Assembly (NCBI GenBank): GCA_041552775.1
Contig: JBFEKH010000018.1
Coordinates: 1-34,113 of the forward strand
Source: Allopontixanthobacter sp041552775
GTDB taxonomy: Bacteria > Pseudomonadota > Alphaproteobacteria > Sphingomonadales > Sphingomonadaceae
Reading direction: 5' to 3'
DNA: 34,113 nt
The first letter of the stretch is position 1. Each line of letters starts with the position of its first letter. Under the pieces are notes generated by a model. It was not told the origin of the DNA. It ran no database searches and saw nothing but the letters and a program-made list of their open reading frames with translations. Made by a program: the position numbers and the translations under genes. Below are positions 24,209-32,692 of the stretch, one piece after another.

Positions 24209-24709
24209 ATGTCTCGTTTTGATTTCACCCCTTACCGCCGTTCAACCGTCGGTTTCGACCGCTTGTTCGACCTGCTGGAAAGTCAGGCCCGCAACACTGC
24301 AGGCGGGGACAATTATCCGCCCTTCAATATCCAGAAGCAGGGCGAGGACAATTACCGAATTACGCTCGCAATCGCCGGGTTCAAACCTGCCGATATCGAC
24401 ATAACTGCCCAGCAGAACCTGTTGGTCGTGCAAGGCAAGAAGCGGGACGAGAGCGAAGTTCCGGGTGAAATGCTGCATCTCGGCATTGCCAACCGCGGGT
24501 TTGAACGCCGTTTCGAACTGGCCGATTTCGTCCGCGTGGAAAACGCCCGGTTGGAAGACGGCCTGCTGAACATTGACCTCGTTCGCGAAGTTCCGGAAGC
24601 GATGAAGCCAAAGAAGATTTCCGTGAATGGCCAAGCCAATCTCGAAATCGTGAAAACCGATGAAGAGCCGCAGGACAAGATCGAACAGGGCGACGCCAAC
24701 GCCGCCTGA
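24209..24709 (+). CDS. Small heat-shock protein, Hsp20/IbpA type
   Basis: ATP-independent chaperone that holds unfolding proteins for DnaK/ClpB. It has 166 residues. A short N-terminal arm (RFDFTPYRRSTVGFDRLFDLLE) is typical of IbpA-type class A proteins. The alpha-crystallin domain runs from about 38 to 130 (YPPFNIQKQGEDNYRITLAIAGF, read in part; NRGFERRFELADFV; LEDGLLNIDLVREVPE). The acidic C-terminal tail lacks an obvious distal IxI beyond PKKISVNG. The ATG at 24209 has GGAGGAT eight bases upstream. Regulation is visible: an RpoH promoter and a ROSE-like leader. A strong terminator follows at 24737. Confidence 0.93.
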   Translation: MSRFDFTPYRRSTVGFDRLFDLLESQARNTAGGDNYPPFNIQKQGEDNYRITLAIAGFKPADIDITAQQNLLVVQGKKRDESEVPGEMLHLGIANRGFERRFELADFVRVENARLEDGLLNIDLVREVPEAMKPKKISVNGQANLEIVKTDEEPQDKIEQGDANAA

Positions 24710-24736
24710 TTTTAGTCAATCACCTGAACATCAATT

Positions 24737-24767
24737 CGGCTCGCCCTGAAAAGGGCGGGCCGTTTTT
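24737..24767 (+). terminator. Rho-independent terminator of hsp20
   Basis: Stem CGGCTCGCCC (24737-24746) with GGGCGGGCCG (24753-24762), one T-G wobble, loop TGAAAA, followed by TTTTT at 24763-24767. It is 28 bases after the hsp20 stop. Confidence 0.88.
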
Positions 24768-24814
24768 GTTTCTGCGGGTCTCGATTTTCCGAAGGACAGA
24801 ACGGTTAACCTGAT

Positions 24815-24961
24815 GGGGGCGAATCGTTAGACCCGCCCCCGCGGCACCGAAATGCCGCCATGTCCGAGTTTCATCGTCCGGGTCGCAGAAGACGATGACG
24901 CCCGGGACAAGCTGAAAAATTGTCCCCTCCGAGCAGTTCAACCGCTTCCCCCTCCAGGGAA
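24815..24961 (-). ncRNA. Putative structured RNA between pyrG and hsp20 (six consecutive hairpins)
   Basis: No credible gene is here, but six hairpins follow one another. Read 5' to 3' on the minus strand: (a) UUCCCU/GGGGAA at 24961-24946 with loop GGAG; (b) GCGGU/ACUGC at 24945-24933; (c) GGGACAA/UUGUCCC at 24926-24904; (d) UCAUCGUC/GACGAUGA at 24898-24871; (e) GCGGCAU/GUGCCGC with loop UUCG at 24858-24841; (f) an 11-bp stem starting GGGGGCG, with loop UAAC, at 24840-24815. G-U pairs in a, b, d, e and f become A-C mismatches on the plus strand, which points to a minus-strand transcript. CUCGGA occurs twice in the linkers (24933-24928 and 24868-24863). I see no tmRNA, RNase P or SRP signature. 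Ends, promoter and terminator are not defined. Confidence 0.45.
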
Positions 24962-24992
24962 CCTGCCCAACGGCTTAATAATGGGTCATAAC

Positions 24993-25051
24993 GTCAAAAA
25001 AAGAAAGAACAGAAATAGACTTGGTTAATATCCGAAGGATTGAAAATTAAC
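24993..25051 (-). other. Nested AT-rich hairpin and U-tract downstream of pyrG
   Basis: On the minus strand GTTAAT (25051-25046) pairs with ATTAAC (25029-25024) around an inner ATCC-TTC-GGAT hairpin (25040-25030). About 20 bases further the strand becomes very T-rich, with seven T in a row at 25002-24996. It lies 78 bases past the pyrG stop. It may be the pyrG transcript end, although the distance from stem to T-run is too long for a standard terminator. A second hairpin, ACCCT/AGGGT with an inner GCA/TGC, is at 25095-25075. The rest of 24768-25128 shows nothing else that I can define. Confidence 0.35.
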
Positions 25052-25128
25052 TGTGTCATGCCGTGATCGAAGATACCCTGCACCTATGCGAGGGTCTGTT
25101 GCCTTCTGATCGGGACTTAAACCAGTCG

Positions 25129-26763
25129 TCAGACCAGGCGCGATTGCCGCAATGCAGCTTCGATGAAGCCACTGAACAAGGGATGCGGATCGAACGGGCG
25201 AGACTTCAATTCCGGATGGAACTGGACGCCAACGAACCATGGGTGGTCGGGCCGCTCGACAATTTCCGGCAGCAGGCCATCCGGTGACATGCCGGAAAAA
25301 ACGAGCCCATCGGATTCCAAAGCCCCGCGGTAAGCTACGTTGACTTCATATCGGTGACGGTGCCGCTCGGAAATCTCGGTCGCGCCGCCGTAAATCGCGC
25401 TGACATGGCTGTTGGCAGCCAATTTCGCTGGATAGGCCCCGAGCCGCATCGTGCCGCCTAGATCGCCGCCCGCTTCGCGTTGCTGCAGGCCTTCCTTGCT
25501 CATCCACTCGGTAATGATGCCTACAACTGGTTCATCGGTCGCGCCGAATTCGGTCGAGGATGCTCCGACGTGACCCGAAGCTCGCGCCCCCTCGATGCAG
25601 GCCATCTGCATGCCGAGGCAAATGCCGAAAAACGGCACCTTGCGTTCGCGGGCAAAGCGGACGCTGGCAATCTTGCCTTCGGAACCGCGTTCACCAAAAC
25701 CGCCCGGCACCAGGATCGCGTGAAGAGGTTCGAGTTGGGCAGTGATGTCGCCATCTTCCTGCTCGAAAATCTCCGCATCGATCCACCGGATGTTGACCTT
25801 CACCCGGTTAGCCATGCCGCCATGGACCAGTGCTTCGTTGAGCGATTTGTAGGCATCCTGCAGGCCTACATATTTACCCACTACGCCGATGGTGACTTCA
25901 CCTTCGGGATGGAAATAACGATCGGTCACGTCATGCCAACGCGTCAGATCGGGTTCCGGCGCGTCGGTAATTCCGAACCCGCGCAAGACCTGTGTGTCGA
26001 GGCCTTCCCGGTGATATTGTAGCGGTACGGAATAGATCGAGGGCGCATCCAGAGCGGGAATTACCGCTTCCGGCCGCACGTTGCAGAACTGGGCAATCTT
26101 GTTGCGATCGCTCTGCGGAATGAAATGTTCGCTGCGGCACAGGAGGATATCGGGCTTGATCCCGAGACCAGCCAATTCCCGAACCGAATGCTGAGTCGGC
26201 TTTGTCTTGAGCTCGCCCGCAGCGGCAATATAGGGCACCAGGGTCACGTGCACGCTGAGCGTCTGGAGCGGCTCAAGTTCGTTCCGCATTTGCCGGATCG
26301 CTTCCATGAACGGCAGCGATTCGATGTCGCCGACGGTACCGCCGATTTCGCACAATACGAAATCGAGATCGTCGGTTTCCGCCAGTGCGAACTGCTTGAT
26401 TGCGTCGGTCACATGCGGGATCACCTGGACAGTTGCGCCCAGATAATCGCCGCGCCGTTCGCGCGCGATGATCTGCTGATATATCCAGCCGCTGGTCACA
26501 TTGTCCGATTGCCGCGCGGATACGCCGGTGAAGCGTTCATAGTGACCAAGATCGAGATCGGTCTCGGCCCCGTCATCGGTCACATAGACTTCGCCATGCT
26601 GATACGGGCTCATCGTGCCCGGATCGACGTTGAGATACGGGTCGAACTTGCGAATACGGACTTTGTAGCCGCGCGCTTGCAGCAGAGCCGCAAGGCTTGC
26701 TGCCATCAGACCTTTGCCGAGCGAGGAAACCACGCCGCCGGTAATAAAAATGAACCGCGCCAT
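25129..26763 (-). CDS. pyrG: CTP synthase
   Basis: Converts UTP to CTP with ATP and glutamine. The product has 544 residues, the family norm. The N-terminal synthetase domain (1-270) starts ARFIFITGGVVSSLGKG and contains DPYLNVDPGTMSPYQHGEVYVTDDG, read across residues 41-65, and CEIGGTVGDIES. The C-terminal class I glutamine amidotransferase domain (about 290-540) carries the nucleophile Cys in GICLGMQMA and the His-Glu pair in GVQFHPELKSRP. The ATG at 26763 is the natural start. tpiA-secG-pyrG is a conserved alphaproteobacterial order. Confidence 0.97.
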   Translation of the reverse strand: MARFIFITGGVVSSLGKGLMAASLAALLQARGYKVRIRKFDPYLNVDPGTMSPYQHGEVYVTDDGAETDLDLGHYERFTGVSARQSDNVTSGWIYQQIIARERRGDYLGATVQVIPHVTDAIKQFALAETDDLDFVLCEIGGTVGDIESLPFMEAIRQMRNELEPLQTLSVHVTLVPYIAAAGELKTKPTQHSVRELAGLGIKPDILLCRSEHFIPQSDRNKIAQFCNVRPEAVIPALDAPSIYSVPLQYHREGLDTQVLRGFGITDAPEPDLTRWHDVTDRYFHPEGEVTIGVVGKYVGLQDAYKSLNEALVHGGMANRVKVNIRWIDAEIFEQEDGDITAQLEPLHAILVPGGFGERGSEGKIASVRFARERKVPFFGICLGMQMACIEGARASGHVGASSTEFGATDEPVVGIITEWMSKEGLQQREAGGDLGGTMRLGAYPAKLAANSHVSAIYGGATEISERHRHRYEVNVAYRGALESDGLVFSGMSPDGLLPEIVERPDHPWFVGVQFHPELKSRPFDPHPLFSGFIEAALRQSRLV

Positions 26764-26853
26764 GGGAGTTGGGCCTTAAGGTTCCAAATGGAGTCGGGGC
26801 AAGCGAATTGCGGCAGCGAATTGCTGCAATCCACAGCTATGAATGATTTAAGC

Positions 26854-27255
26854 TTACTGGGTAACGTCCGCGAGCGGGTCGTCAGAAGCCGGAGCGGTTT
26901 GCGCGGGAGCGGCTGTTTCAGCAACTGCACCGCTGGGATTTTCACCAGCCTGGCTAGCCAACGGATCATTCTCTGTCGTTACTGTCCGGTCGAGCGTCGA
27001 GGAAATATCGTCACCCTTGGTCGCTTTCACTGCCACCGCGGCCATCACGATCGACAGAACGACAAAGCTGACCGCGAGCCATTTCGTCGCCCGCGTCAGA
27101 AAATCGGCTGCACCGCGTGCGCTCATCAACCCACCGGGACTACCGCCGCCGCCAATACCGAGGCCGCCGCCTTCCGAACGCTGCATCAAGATAACGCCAA
27201 CCAATGCGGCGGCGACAAGCGCCTGAACAACGGTGAGGAATAGAAAAAGGGACAT
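26854..27255 (-). CDS. secG: Preprotein translocase subunit SecG
   Basis: Auxiliary membrane subunit of the SecYEG export channel. The product has 133 residues from the ATG at 27255. Two membrane helices, about 2-22 (LFLFLTVVQALVAAALVGVI) and 53-74 (LAVSFVVLSIVMAAVAV), flank the family loop QRSEGGGLGIGGGG followed by GAADFLTRATKWLA. The C-terminal ~55 residues are an acidic, Ala/Pro-rich tail without visible fold, common in alphaproteobacterial SecG. The frame is open up to 27315 but that extension is not SecG-like. It lies 97 bases after tpiA, and pyrG follows 90 bases later. Confidence 0.92.
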   Translation of the reverse strand: MSLFLFLTVVQALVAAALVGVILMQRSEGGGLGIGGGGSPGGLMSARGAADFLTRATKWLAVSFVVLSIVMAAVAVKATKGDDISSTLDRTVTTENDPLASQAGENPSGAVAETAAPAQTAPASDDPLADVTQ

Positions 27256-27308
27256 GAAAACTGCTTCTCTAAATTGCTTGATCAGGCATGTAGTGCCGAG
27301 TGCGCCGG

Positions 27309-27332
27309 AGGGCAAGCCGTGCGGCTTACCCT
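27309..27332 (-). other. Intercistronic hairpin between tpiA and secG
   Basis: On the minus strand AGGGTAAGCC and GGCTTGCCCT form a 10-bp stem (one U-G pair) with loop GCAC. On the plus strand the U-G becomes a C-A mismatch, so it is an RNA element of the tpiA-secG message. No T-run follows. It could be a partial terminator or an RNA-stability/processing site; I cannot decide which. Confidence 0.45.
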
Positions 27333-27352
27333 GGGCCCACGATTAACACAGA

Positions 27353-28114
27353 TCAATCGGGCAGATCTGCTGCGGCTAGCACGATCCCGAGGAAACTTTC
27401 AGCAGTCAGGCTGGAGCCGCCAACCAGCGCCCCGCCAACTTCGTCGGCTGCGAGAAGTTCCAGCGCATTGTCCGGCTTGACCGAACCGCCGTAGAGAATA
27501 CGGACTGAAGCGCCGGCTTCTTCGCCGCACATGTCGACCAGCAGCGTGCGAATCGCCCGGTGCATTGAGCCGATGTCTTCCACTGTAGGGGTGCGTCCGG
27601 TGCCGATCGCCCAGATGGGCTCATACGCTACGGTCAGGACTTCGGCTGCATTTGCCGAAATATCGGGAAGCGAAGCCTTGAGCTGACCGGTTACGAATTC
27701 CTCGGCCTTGCCCGCATCACGGACGTCTTCCGATTCGCCGCAGCACAGGATGATCCGCAGTCCAGCAGCCAGGGCTGCATCCGCCTTGGCTTTAACCAAA
27801 GCATTGTCTTCACCGTGATTCTGGCGCCGCTCGCTATGGCCAAGAATGACGAATTTCGCACCGGCATCCAGCACCATTCCGGCAGAGACATCGCCGGTAA
27901 ACGCACCGTCTTCCATATGGTGGCAATCCTGCGCGCCTACGCCGATCTGCTGTACTTCCTTATGGACGGCATGAAGCAAGGTGAACGGCGGAGCCAATGC
28001 GACTTCTACCTTCATCAGACGCTGAGAGGCGCGGTCAATCGCACGCGCTTCCGACAGCATCGAACGGGTGCCGTTCATTTTCCAATTACCGACGATATAG
28101 GGCCGAGCGGCCAT
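27353..28114 (-). CDS. tpiA: Triose-phosphate isomerase
   Basis: Glycolytic/gluconeogenic enzyme interconverting DHAP and glyceraldehyde 3-phosphate. The product has 253 residues. Catalytic residues are all in place: Lys in VGNWKMNGT (around residue 12), His in ILGHSERRQ and Glu in AYEPIWAIGTG (loop 6 follows). The phosphate-binding ILYGGSVKPDNA and GALVGGSSL are also present. It heads the tpiA-secG-pyrG cluster and is divergent from the ppiD-like gene, with 237 bases between. In that gap a possible tpiA -35 (TTGACG, near 28235 on the minus strand) has only a weak partner. Confidence 0.96.
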   Translation of the reverse strand: MAARPYIVGNWKMNGTRSMLSEARAIDRASQRLMKVEVALAPPFTLLHAVHKEVQQIGVGAQDCHHMEDGAFTGDVSAGMVLDAGAKFVILGHSERRQNHGEDNALVKAKADAALAAGLRIILCCGESEDVRDAGKAEEFVTGQLKASLPDISANAAEVLTVAYEPIWAIGTGRTPTVEDIGSMHRAIRTLLVDMCGEEAGASVRILYGGSVKPDNALELLAADEVGGALVGGSSLTAESFLGIVLAAADLPD

Positions 28115-28351
28115 ATGTTTTTCCTGAAATCTGATTTGGGAGTTTTGAAGAGTATCTGAATTGTAATCTGGTCTTGCCGAACCCCATATGAGGACGAAGC
28201 GGGGTCCGCCTAGTGCGAAGTTGCCTCCACGTCAAAAGACTTGCCAACCTGTTGCGGCAACACCGCAGGACGGATAAGGCGGGCCGACAAATCACCAACC
28301 GCATTTGGCAGCGCACCGCGCCTGCCGTCATATTTGGACTTGCCCAACGCC

Positions 28352-30286
28352 ATGATCAGTGTCTTTCGCAAATTTCTTTCGTCCAAAATCGGGATCGCTG
28401 TGGCACTTGCCTTCCTTGCCCTGATCGCCTTTGCGTTCGCGGCAATGGATGTGTCCAGCAGCGGCAGTTTCGGCGGCGTTGCCGGCGGCGACCGGGTTGC
28501 AGTGGTCGGCGACGAGAAGATCGACGCGAATGATCTGAGCCGGTCGGCTACGTCCGCACTGGATACAGCGCGGCAGGAAAATCCGGTGATTTCGATGCCG
28601 GTCTTTCTCCAGCAAGGCGGACTGACGCAGGTCCTCGACCAGATGATCGATCGCTATGCCATTGGCGGTTTTGCGGAGAAATACGGGCTGCGCGCCGGTG
28701 ACAATCTGGTGAACAGCGAGATTATCGCAATCCCCGCGTTCCGGGGCGCAGACGGTAATTTCGATGAAAGCTCATATCGCCAGGCACTCGCCAGCCGCGG
28801 GCTGACCGATTCGCTGGTACGAGCAGATCTTGCAGACGGACTGCTGGCCAAACAGGTTCTGGTACCGGCAGCCTTCGGTTCGGTGATGCCGGATAAACTC
28901 GTCAGCCGCTATGCCGTGCTGCTGAAAGAAAGCCGCGAAGGAGCGATCGCCCTTATCCCGAGCGCCGCCTTTTCCCCCAAGGCCGATCCGACGGACACAC
29001 AATTGCAGGCCTATTACACTGCCAATCGGGGCGATTATATTCGCCCGGAACGCCGGGTGATTCGCTATGCCAGCTTCGATGAAAGCGCGATTGGCGCCGC
29101 TGCCGAGCCAACCGCTGCGGAAATTGCCGCGTACTATGCAAGCAACCGTGCCAATTATTCAGCCAGCGAAACCCGTAGCTTCAGCCAGTTGATCGTTCCA
29201 ACCCAGCAGGCCGCGACTGCAATACGCAGCCGAGTGGAAGCTGGCGGATCGTTGGAAACTGCGGCGCGCGAAGCTGGACTTGCTGCCGCAAATCTGGGCC
29301 CGATCAGCCGCAAGGACATGGCGGCCCAGACTTCGGAGGCGGTCGCAAAAGCTGCTTTTGCTGCTGGAAATAGCGCGATTGCCGTACCAGCGCGGAGCGG
29401 CCTTGGCTGGCATATCATCCGCATCGACAAAATCGAAAAAATTGCCGGACGCACCCTGGCCCAGGCAACGCCAGAAATCACCGCAGTGGTGCGCGAAGAG
29501 AAGCGCCGTTCGGCGCTGGCCGATCTGACCGCCTCGGTAGAAGAACGGCTGGAGAGCGGTGAAGCGCTCGCCGACCTGGCGAAGGAACTTAAGCTTGAAA
29601 TCCAGACCACCAAGCCGCTGCTTGCGACTGGTCAGGTTTATGGCAGCGATACCGAAGGTGGTCCGCCGATCCTTGCGCCAGCATTGAAAACTGCATTCAC
29701 AATGGAAGAGGGTGAACCGCAATTGGCTGAAATCCAGCGCGGCGTTACCTTCATGATTTTCGAGGTCAGCAAGATTACCCAGTCGGCCACAGCGCCATTG
29801 GCCGAAATCCGTCAGGATGTAGTGCAGGCATGGGTCCGGTCCGAAGGATCAAAAGCCGCCAAGGCAGCGGCGGATCGCATCCTGAAACGACTATCGGCAG
29901 GATCGACCCTGGCGCAGGCCATCGCCGTGGAAAAGAGAGCTCTGCCGCCGATCAATCCAATCAAATTGTCCCGTCAGGAATTGACCACCCAGGGAGGGCA
30001 GGTGCCCGCGCCGCTCGCACTGCTGTTCAGCATGGCCAAAGGCACCTCCAAGAAGCTGGAAGCGCCGCAGGATGCCGGTTGGTATGTGGTCGACCTGAAG
30101 AGCATCGAAGCCGGAACCATCGCGAAGAACGATCCGGAATTCCTTCAGACAAAACGTGAGTTGGGGCAGTTGTTGGCGCGCGAATACGCCGACCAGCTGC
30201 GTGTAGCGATGCGCGAAGAACTTGGCGTCGAACGCAATCCGGCAGCCATCGAAGCGGTTCGCAAGCAGCTTGCCGGCGAAAATTGA
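28352..30286 (+). CDS. PpiD/SurA-like membrane-anchored periplasmic peptidyl-prolyl isomerase
   Basis: Periplasmic folding factor of 644 residues. It has a short cytoplasmic start (ISVFRKFLSSK), one membrane anchor (about 12-33, IGIAVALAFLALIAFAFAA), a SurA_N-type chaperone region (about 45-230; MPVFLQQGGLTQVLDQMIDR, RADLADGLLAKQVL), a parvulin-like rotamase region (about 265-370; SETRSFSQLIVPTQQAA, SRKDMA, GLGWHIIRIDKIE) and a helical C-terminal part. The parvulin core is degenerate compared with active enzymes, as in E. coli PpiD. The ATG at 28352 directly precedes the anchor; the upstream open frame adds 37 residues without family likeness. trpE follows after 48 bases. Confidence 0.9.
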   Translation: MISVFRKFLSSKIGIAVALAFLALIAFAFAAMDVSSSGSFGGVAGGDRVAVVGDEKIDANDLSRSATSALDTARQENPVISMPVFLQQGGLTQVLDQMIDRYAIGGFAEKYGLRAGDNLVNSEIIAIPAFRGADGNFDESSYRQALASRGLTDSLVRADLADGLLAKQVLVPAAFGSVMPDKLVSRYAVLLKESREGAIALIPSAAFSPKADPTDTQLQAYYTANRGDYIRPERRVIRYASFDESAIGAAAEPTAAEIAAYYASNRANYSASETRSFSQLIVPTQQAATAIRSRVEAGGSLETAAREAGLAAANLGPISRKDMAAQTSEAVAKAAFAAGNSAIAVPARSGLGWHIIRIDKIEKIAGRTLAQATPEITAVVREEKRRSALADLTASVEERLESGEALADLAKELKLEIQTTKPLLATGQVYGSDTEGGPPILAPALKTAFTMEEGEPQLAEIQRGVTFMIFEVSKITQSATAPLAEIRQDVVQAWVRSEGSKAAKAAADRILKRLSAGSTLAQAIAVEKRALPPINPIKLSRQELTTQGGQVPAPLALLFSMAKGTSKKLEAPQDAGWYVVDLKSIEAGTIAKNDPEFLQTKRELGQLLAREYADQLRVAMREELGVERNPAAIEAVRKQLAGEN

Positions 30287-30334
30287 GCCGCGTATTTTTG
30301 AGCCCGTTGCGCCCGATATTTTGAGGAAGCCGAA

Positions 30335-31858
30335 ATGACGGCGGCCATCGGCCATTTACCCCATAATGCCGATAATGCGCTGGCTGCCCTCGCGGCAGGA
30401 CGGCCGGCGCTTGTCTGGCGCAAGGTGGTGGCAGATACGGAAACCCCGGTCGGCGCGGCGCTCAAGCTGATCGAACCCGGACGAGGTGATTTCCTGCTGG
30501 AATCTGTTGAGGGCGGCGAAGTTCGCGGGCGCTATAGCCTGCTCGGCCTCAACCCTGACCTGGTGTTCCGTGCGTCCGGTAATTCTGCCGAGATCAATCG
30601 TGTCTGGCGCAAGGATCGCGAGGGCTACGAACCCTCAGGCAAGCCTACAATCGATGCTCTGCGATCACTGGTTGCGGAATGCCGAATCGATGTACCCGGC
30701 GCCCTGCCCCCGGCGCTTGCGTGCCTGGTCGGCTACTTCGGATATGAAACGATCGGGCTGGTTGAAAAGCTGCCCCGCGCGCCAGACAATCCGCTTGATC
30801 TGCCCGACATGCTTTTCGTCCGCCCAACGCTGATCCTGGTGTTTGATGGCTTGAGCGAGGAATTGTTCGCGATTGCCCCGCTATGGGCAGATCAAGGCGA
30901 TCCCCGCATGGCTGTCGAAACGGCGGGCGAACGGATCGACGAGGCCTTGCGCCGCCTCTCGCTGGCAGCCCCGATGCCTGCGCCTGCAACCGATTTGCCC
31001 GACATGGCCCTGTCACCCGTGATGGCGGACGGCCAATACCGCGATATGGTCCTGCGCGCGAAGGAATATATCGAAGCGGGCGACATCTTTCAGGTGGTGC
31101 TGGCACAGCGATTTACCTGCCCCTTCCCGTTGCCTCCGTTGGCGCTTTACCGCGCTCTGCGGCGGGTTAACCCCTCGCCTTTCCTGTATTTCCTCGACCT
31201 GCCGGGCTTTGCCGTGGTCGGTTCCAGCCCGGAAATTCTCGTCCGAGTGCGCGATGGCGAAGTCACCATCCGCCCCATCGCCGGAACGCGTCCTCGCGGC
31301 AAGAATGCAGCAGAGGACGACGCGGCAGAGGCCAGCCTGCTCGCCGACCCCAAGGAACGCGCCGAACATCTGATGCTGCTCGACCTGGGCCGCAACGATG
31401 TCGGGCGGGTGGCCCAGCGCGGCACGGTCGAAGTGACCGCCAGCTATACCGTGGAACGATACAGCCACGTCATGCATATCGTCAGCAATGTCGTAGGCCA
31501 GTTGGACCCCGCACATGATGCGCTGGACGCGATGTTCGCCGGCTTTCCTGCTGGCACCGTCAGCGGCGCGCCGAAAATCCGCGCCTGTGAAGTGATCGCT
31601 GAACTGGAGCCGGAAACGCGCGGCGCCTATGCGGGCGGTGTCGGCTACTTCGCCCCCGATGGCTCGGTGGATAGCTGCATCGTCCTGCGCACTGCCGTGG
31701 TCAAGGACGGCATCATGCATGTGCAGGCAGGCGCAGGTATCGTGGCCGATAGCGACTCCTTGTATGAACTGCGCGAATGCGAGGCCAAGGCCGGGGCACT
31801 GATCGCCGCCGCCCGCGAAGCCGCGCGGATCGCCAGCGAACCGGGGTTCGGGCAGTGA
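30335..31858 (+). CDS. trpE: Anthranilate synthase component I
   Basis: Makes anthranilate from chorismate with ammonia from TrpG, the first step of tryptophan biosynthesis. The product has 507 residues. The N-terminal region has DFLLESVEGG, the LLES element of the Trp feedback site, and GRYSLLGLNP. The C-terminal chorismate-binding domain shows GDIFQVVLAQRF, SPSPFLYFLDLPGF as NPSPFLYFL, TIRPIAGTRPRGKN, LLDLGRNDVGRVA, GTVSGAPKIRA and GAYAGGVGYF. GAGGAAGCCGAA precedes the ATG. The last 4 bases overlap the following GTG start (GTGA). Confidence 0.96.
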   Translation: MTAAIGHLPHNADNALAALAAGRPALVWRKVVADTETPVGAALKLIEPGRGDFLLESVEGGEVRGRYSLLGLNPDLVFRASGNSAEINRVWRKDREGYEPSGKPTIDALRSLVAECRIDVPGALPPALACLVGYFGYETIGLVEKLPRAPDNPLDLPDMLFVRPTLILVFDGLSEELFAIAPLWADQGDPRMAVETAGERIDEALRRLSLAAPMPAPATDLPDMALSPVMADGQYRDMVLRAKEYIEAGDIFQVVLAQRFTCPFPLPPLALYRALRRVNPSPFLYFLDLPGFAVVGSSPEILVRVRDGEVTIRPIAGTRPRGKNAAEDDAAEASLLADPKERAEHLMLLDLGRNDVGRVAQRGTVEVTASYTVERYSHVMHIVSNVVGQLDPAHDALDAMFAGFPAGTVSGAPKIRACEVIAELEPETRGAYAGGVGYFAPDGSVDSCIVLRTAVVKDGIMHVQAGAGIVADSDSLYELRECEAKAGALIAAAREAARIASEPGFGQ

Positions 31859-32691
31859 GATATTGTGCCGCGCTAATGCTCCTCGCACTCTGCGCCTGCG
31901 GCCAGGAACCCGCCGGTCAGCCGGTAATGCGAACCGAAATTGGCAGCGGAAAAGCCGATGTGATCGCAGTATCCTCGCCTGAAGCCGAGGTCGCGGAATC
32001 ACAGACCGCTTCTGCCTGCACCAGCGTCACCTTCGAGGATGTGGCGCTGACCCACTGCATCGCCGATCCGGCCAAACATCGGGTGTTGATGGACCTCGGG
32101 CCAAGTGGCGGCGCACCCTATCGCAGCTTTGCCAAACTGGCGGCTGACCGCCCTGCCGATGCGTCAGCGGTGGCTTTTGCGGTCAACGGCGGGATGTATG
32201 ACGGCGAAGGCAAACCCATCGGCTATTACGTGGAGAATTCTGAGCGGCGCAAGGAACTTAGCCGATCGGATGGACCGGGCAATTTCCACCTGAAGCCCAA
32301 CGGCGTATTCTATGGCACAGGCGGCAAATGGAGCATCCGAACGGCAGATGATTTCTTTGCGCGGGTTGGCGACCGCCCGGAATTCGGGACACAATCGGGC
32401 CCCATGCTGGTGATCAATGGCAAATTGCATCCCGAAATTACGCAGGACGGCCCTTCCCGTGCAATCCGCAACGGCATCGGAATAGACAAGGCTGGCCGCG
32501 CACATTTCGTGATATCGCAGGCTCCGCTGTCCTTCGGCAAGCTGGCACGTTTCTATCGCGATGTCATCAAGACCCCGAATGCGCTATATCTGGACGGCAA
32601 TGTCTCGGCACTATGGGACCCGGCGAGCGGGCGGATGGACAATGACGTGCCCGTCGGACCCATGATCGTGGTCGAGACCAAGGGAGATTGA
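31855..32691 (+). CDS. Phosphodiester glycosidase-family (NAGPA/DUF2233) lipoprotein
   Basis: A 278-residue exported protein of the phosphodiester-glycosidase fold (relatives: mammalian NAGPA, bacterial YigE/DUF2233). Motifs are FAVNGGMYDGEGKPIGYYVEN (in part), FHLKPNGVFY, TQSGPMLVINGKLHPEI, RNGIGIDKAGRAHFVIS and NALYLDGNVSALWD. The start MRYCAALMLLALCACGQE is a lipoprotein signal, lipobox LCA-Cys. The GTG start at 31855 overlaps the trpE stop; the ATG at 31876 would leave too short a signal. Role in the envelope is unknown, and the trp context is not explained by it. Confidence 0.85.
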   Translation: MRYCAALMLLALCACGQEPAGQPVMRTEIGSGKADVIAVSSPEAEVAESQTASACTSVTFEDVALTHCIADPAKHRVLMDLGPSGGAPYRSFAKLAADRPADASAVAFAVNGGMYDGEGKPIGYYVENSERRKELSRSDGPGNFHLKPNGVFYGTGGKWSIRTADDFFARVGDRPEFGTQSGPMLVINGKLHPEITQDGPSRAIRNGIGIDKAGRAHFVISQAPLSFGKLARFYRDVIKTPNALYLDGNVSALWDPASGRMDNDVPVGPMIVVETKGD

Positions 32692-32692
32692 T

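Noticed and set aside
24720..24941. 73-codon minus-strand open frame
   Set aside because: It includes the reverse complement of the hsp20 terminator and the hairpin region; no family likeness.
24852..25028. 58-codon plus-strand open frame starting at ATG 24852
   Set aside because: No ribosome binding site, runs through several of the hairpins and ends in a Lys/Arg/Asn-rich A-tract; I think it is a chance frame.
28115..28351. tpiA promoter (TTGACG with TAGGCG 17 bases on, minus strand)
   Set aside because: The -10 match is too poor to list as a feature.
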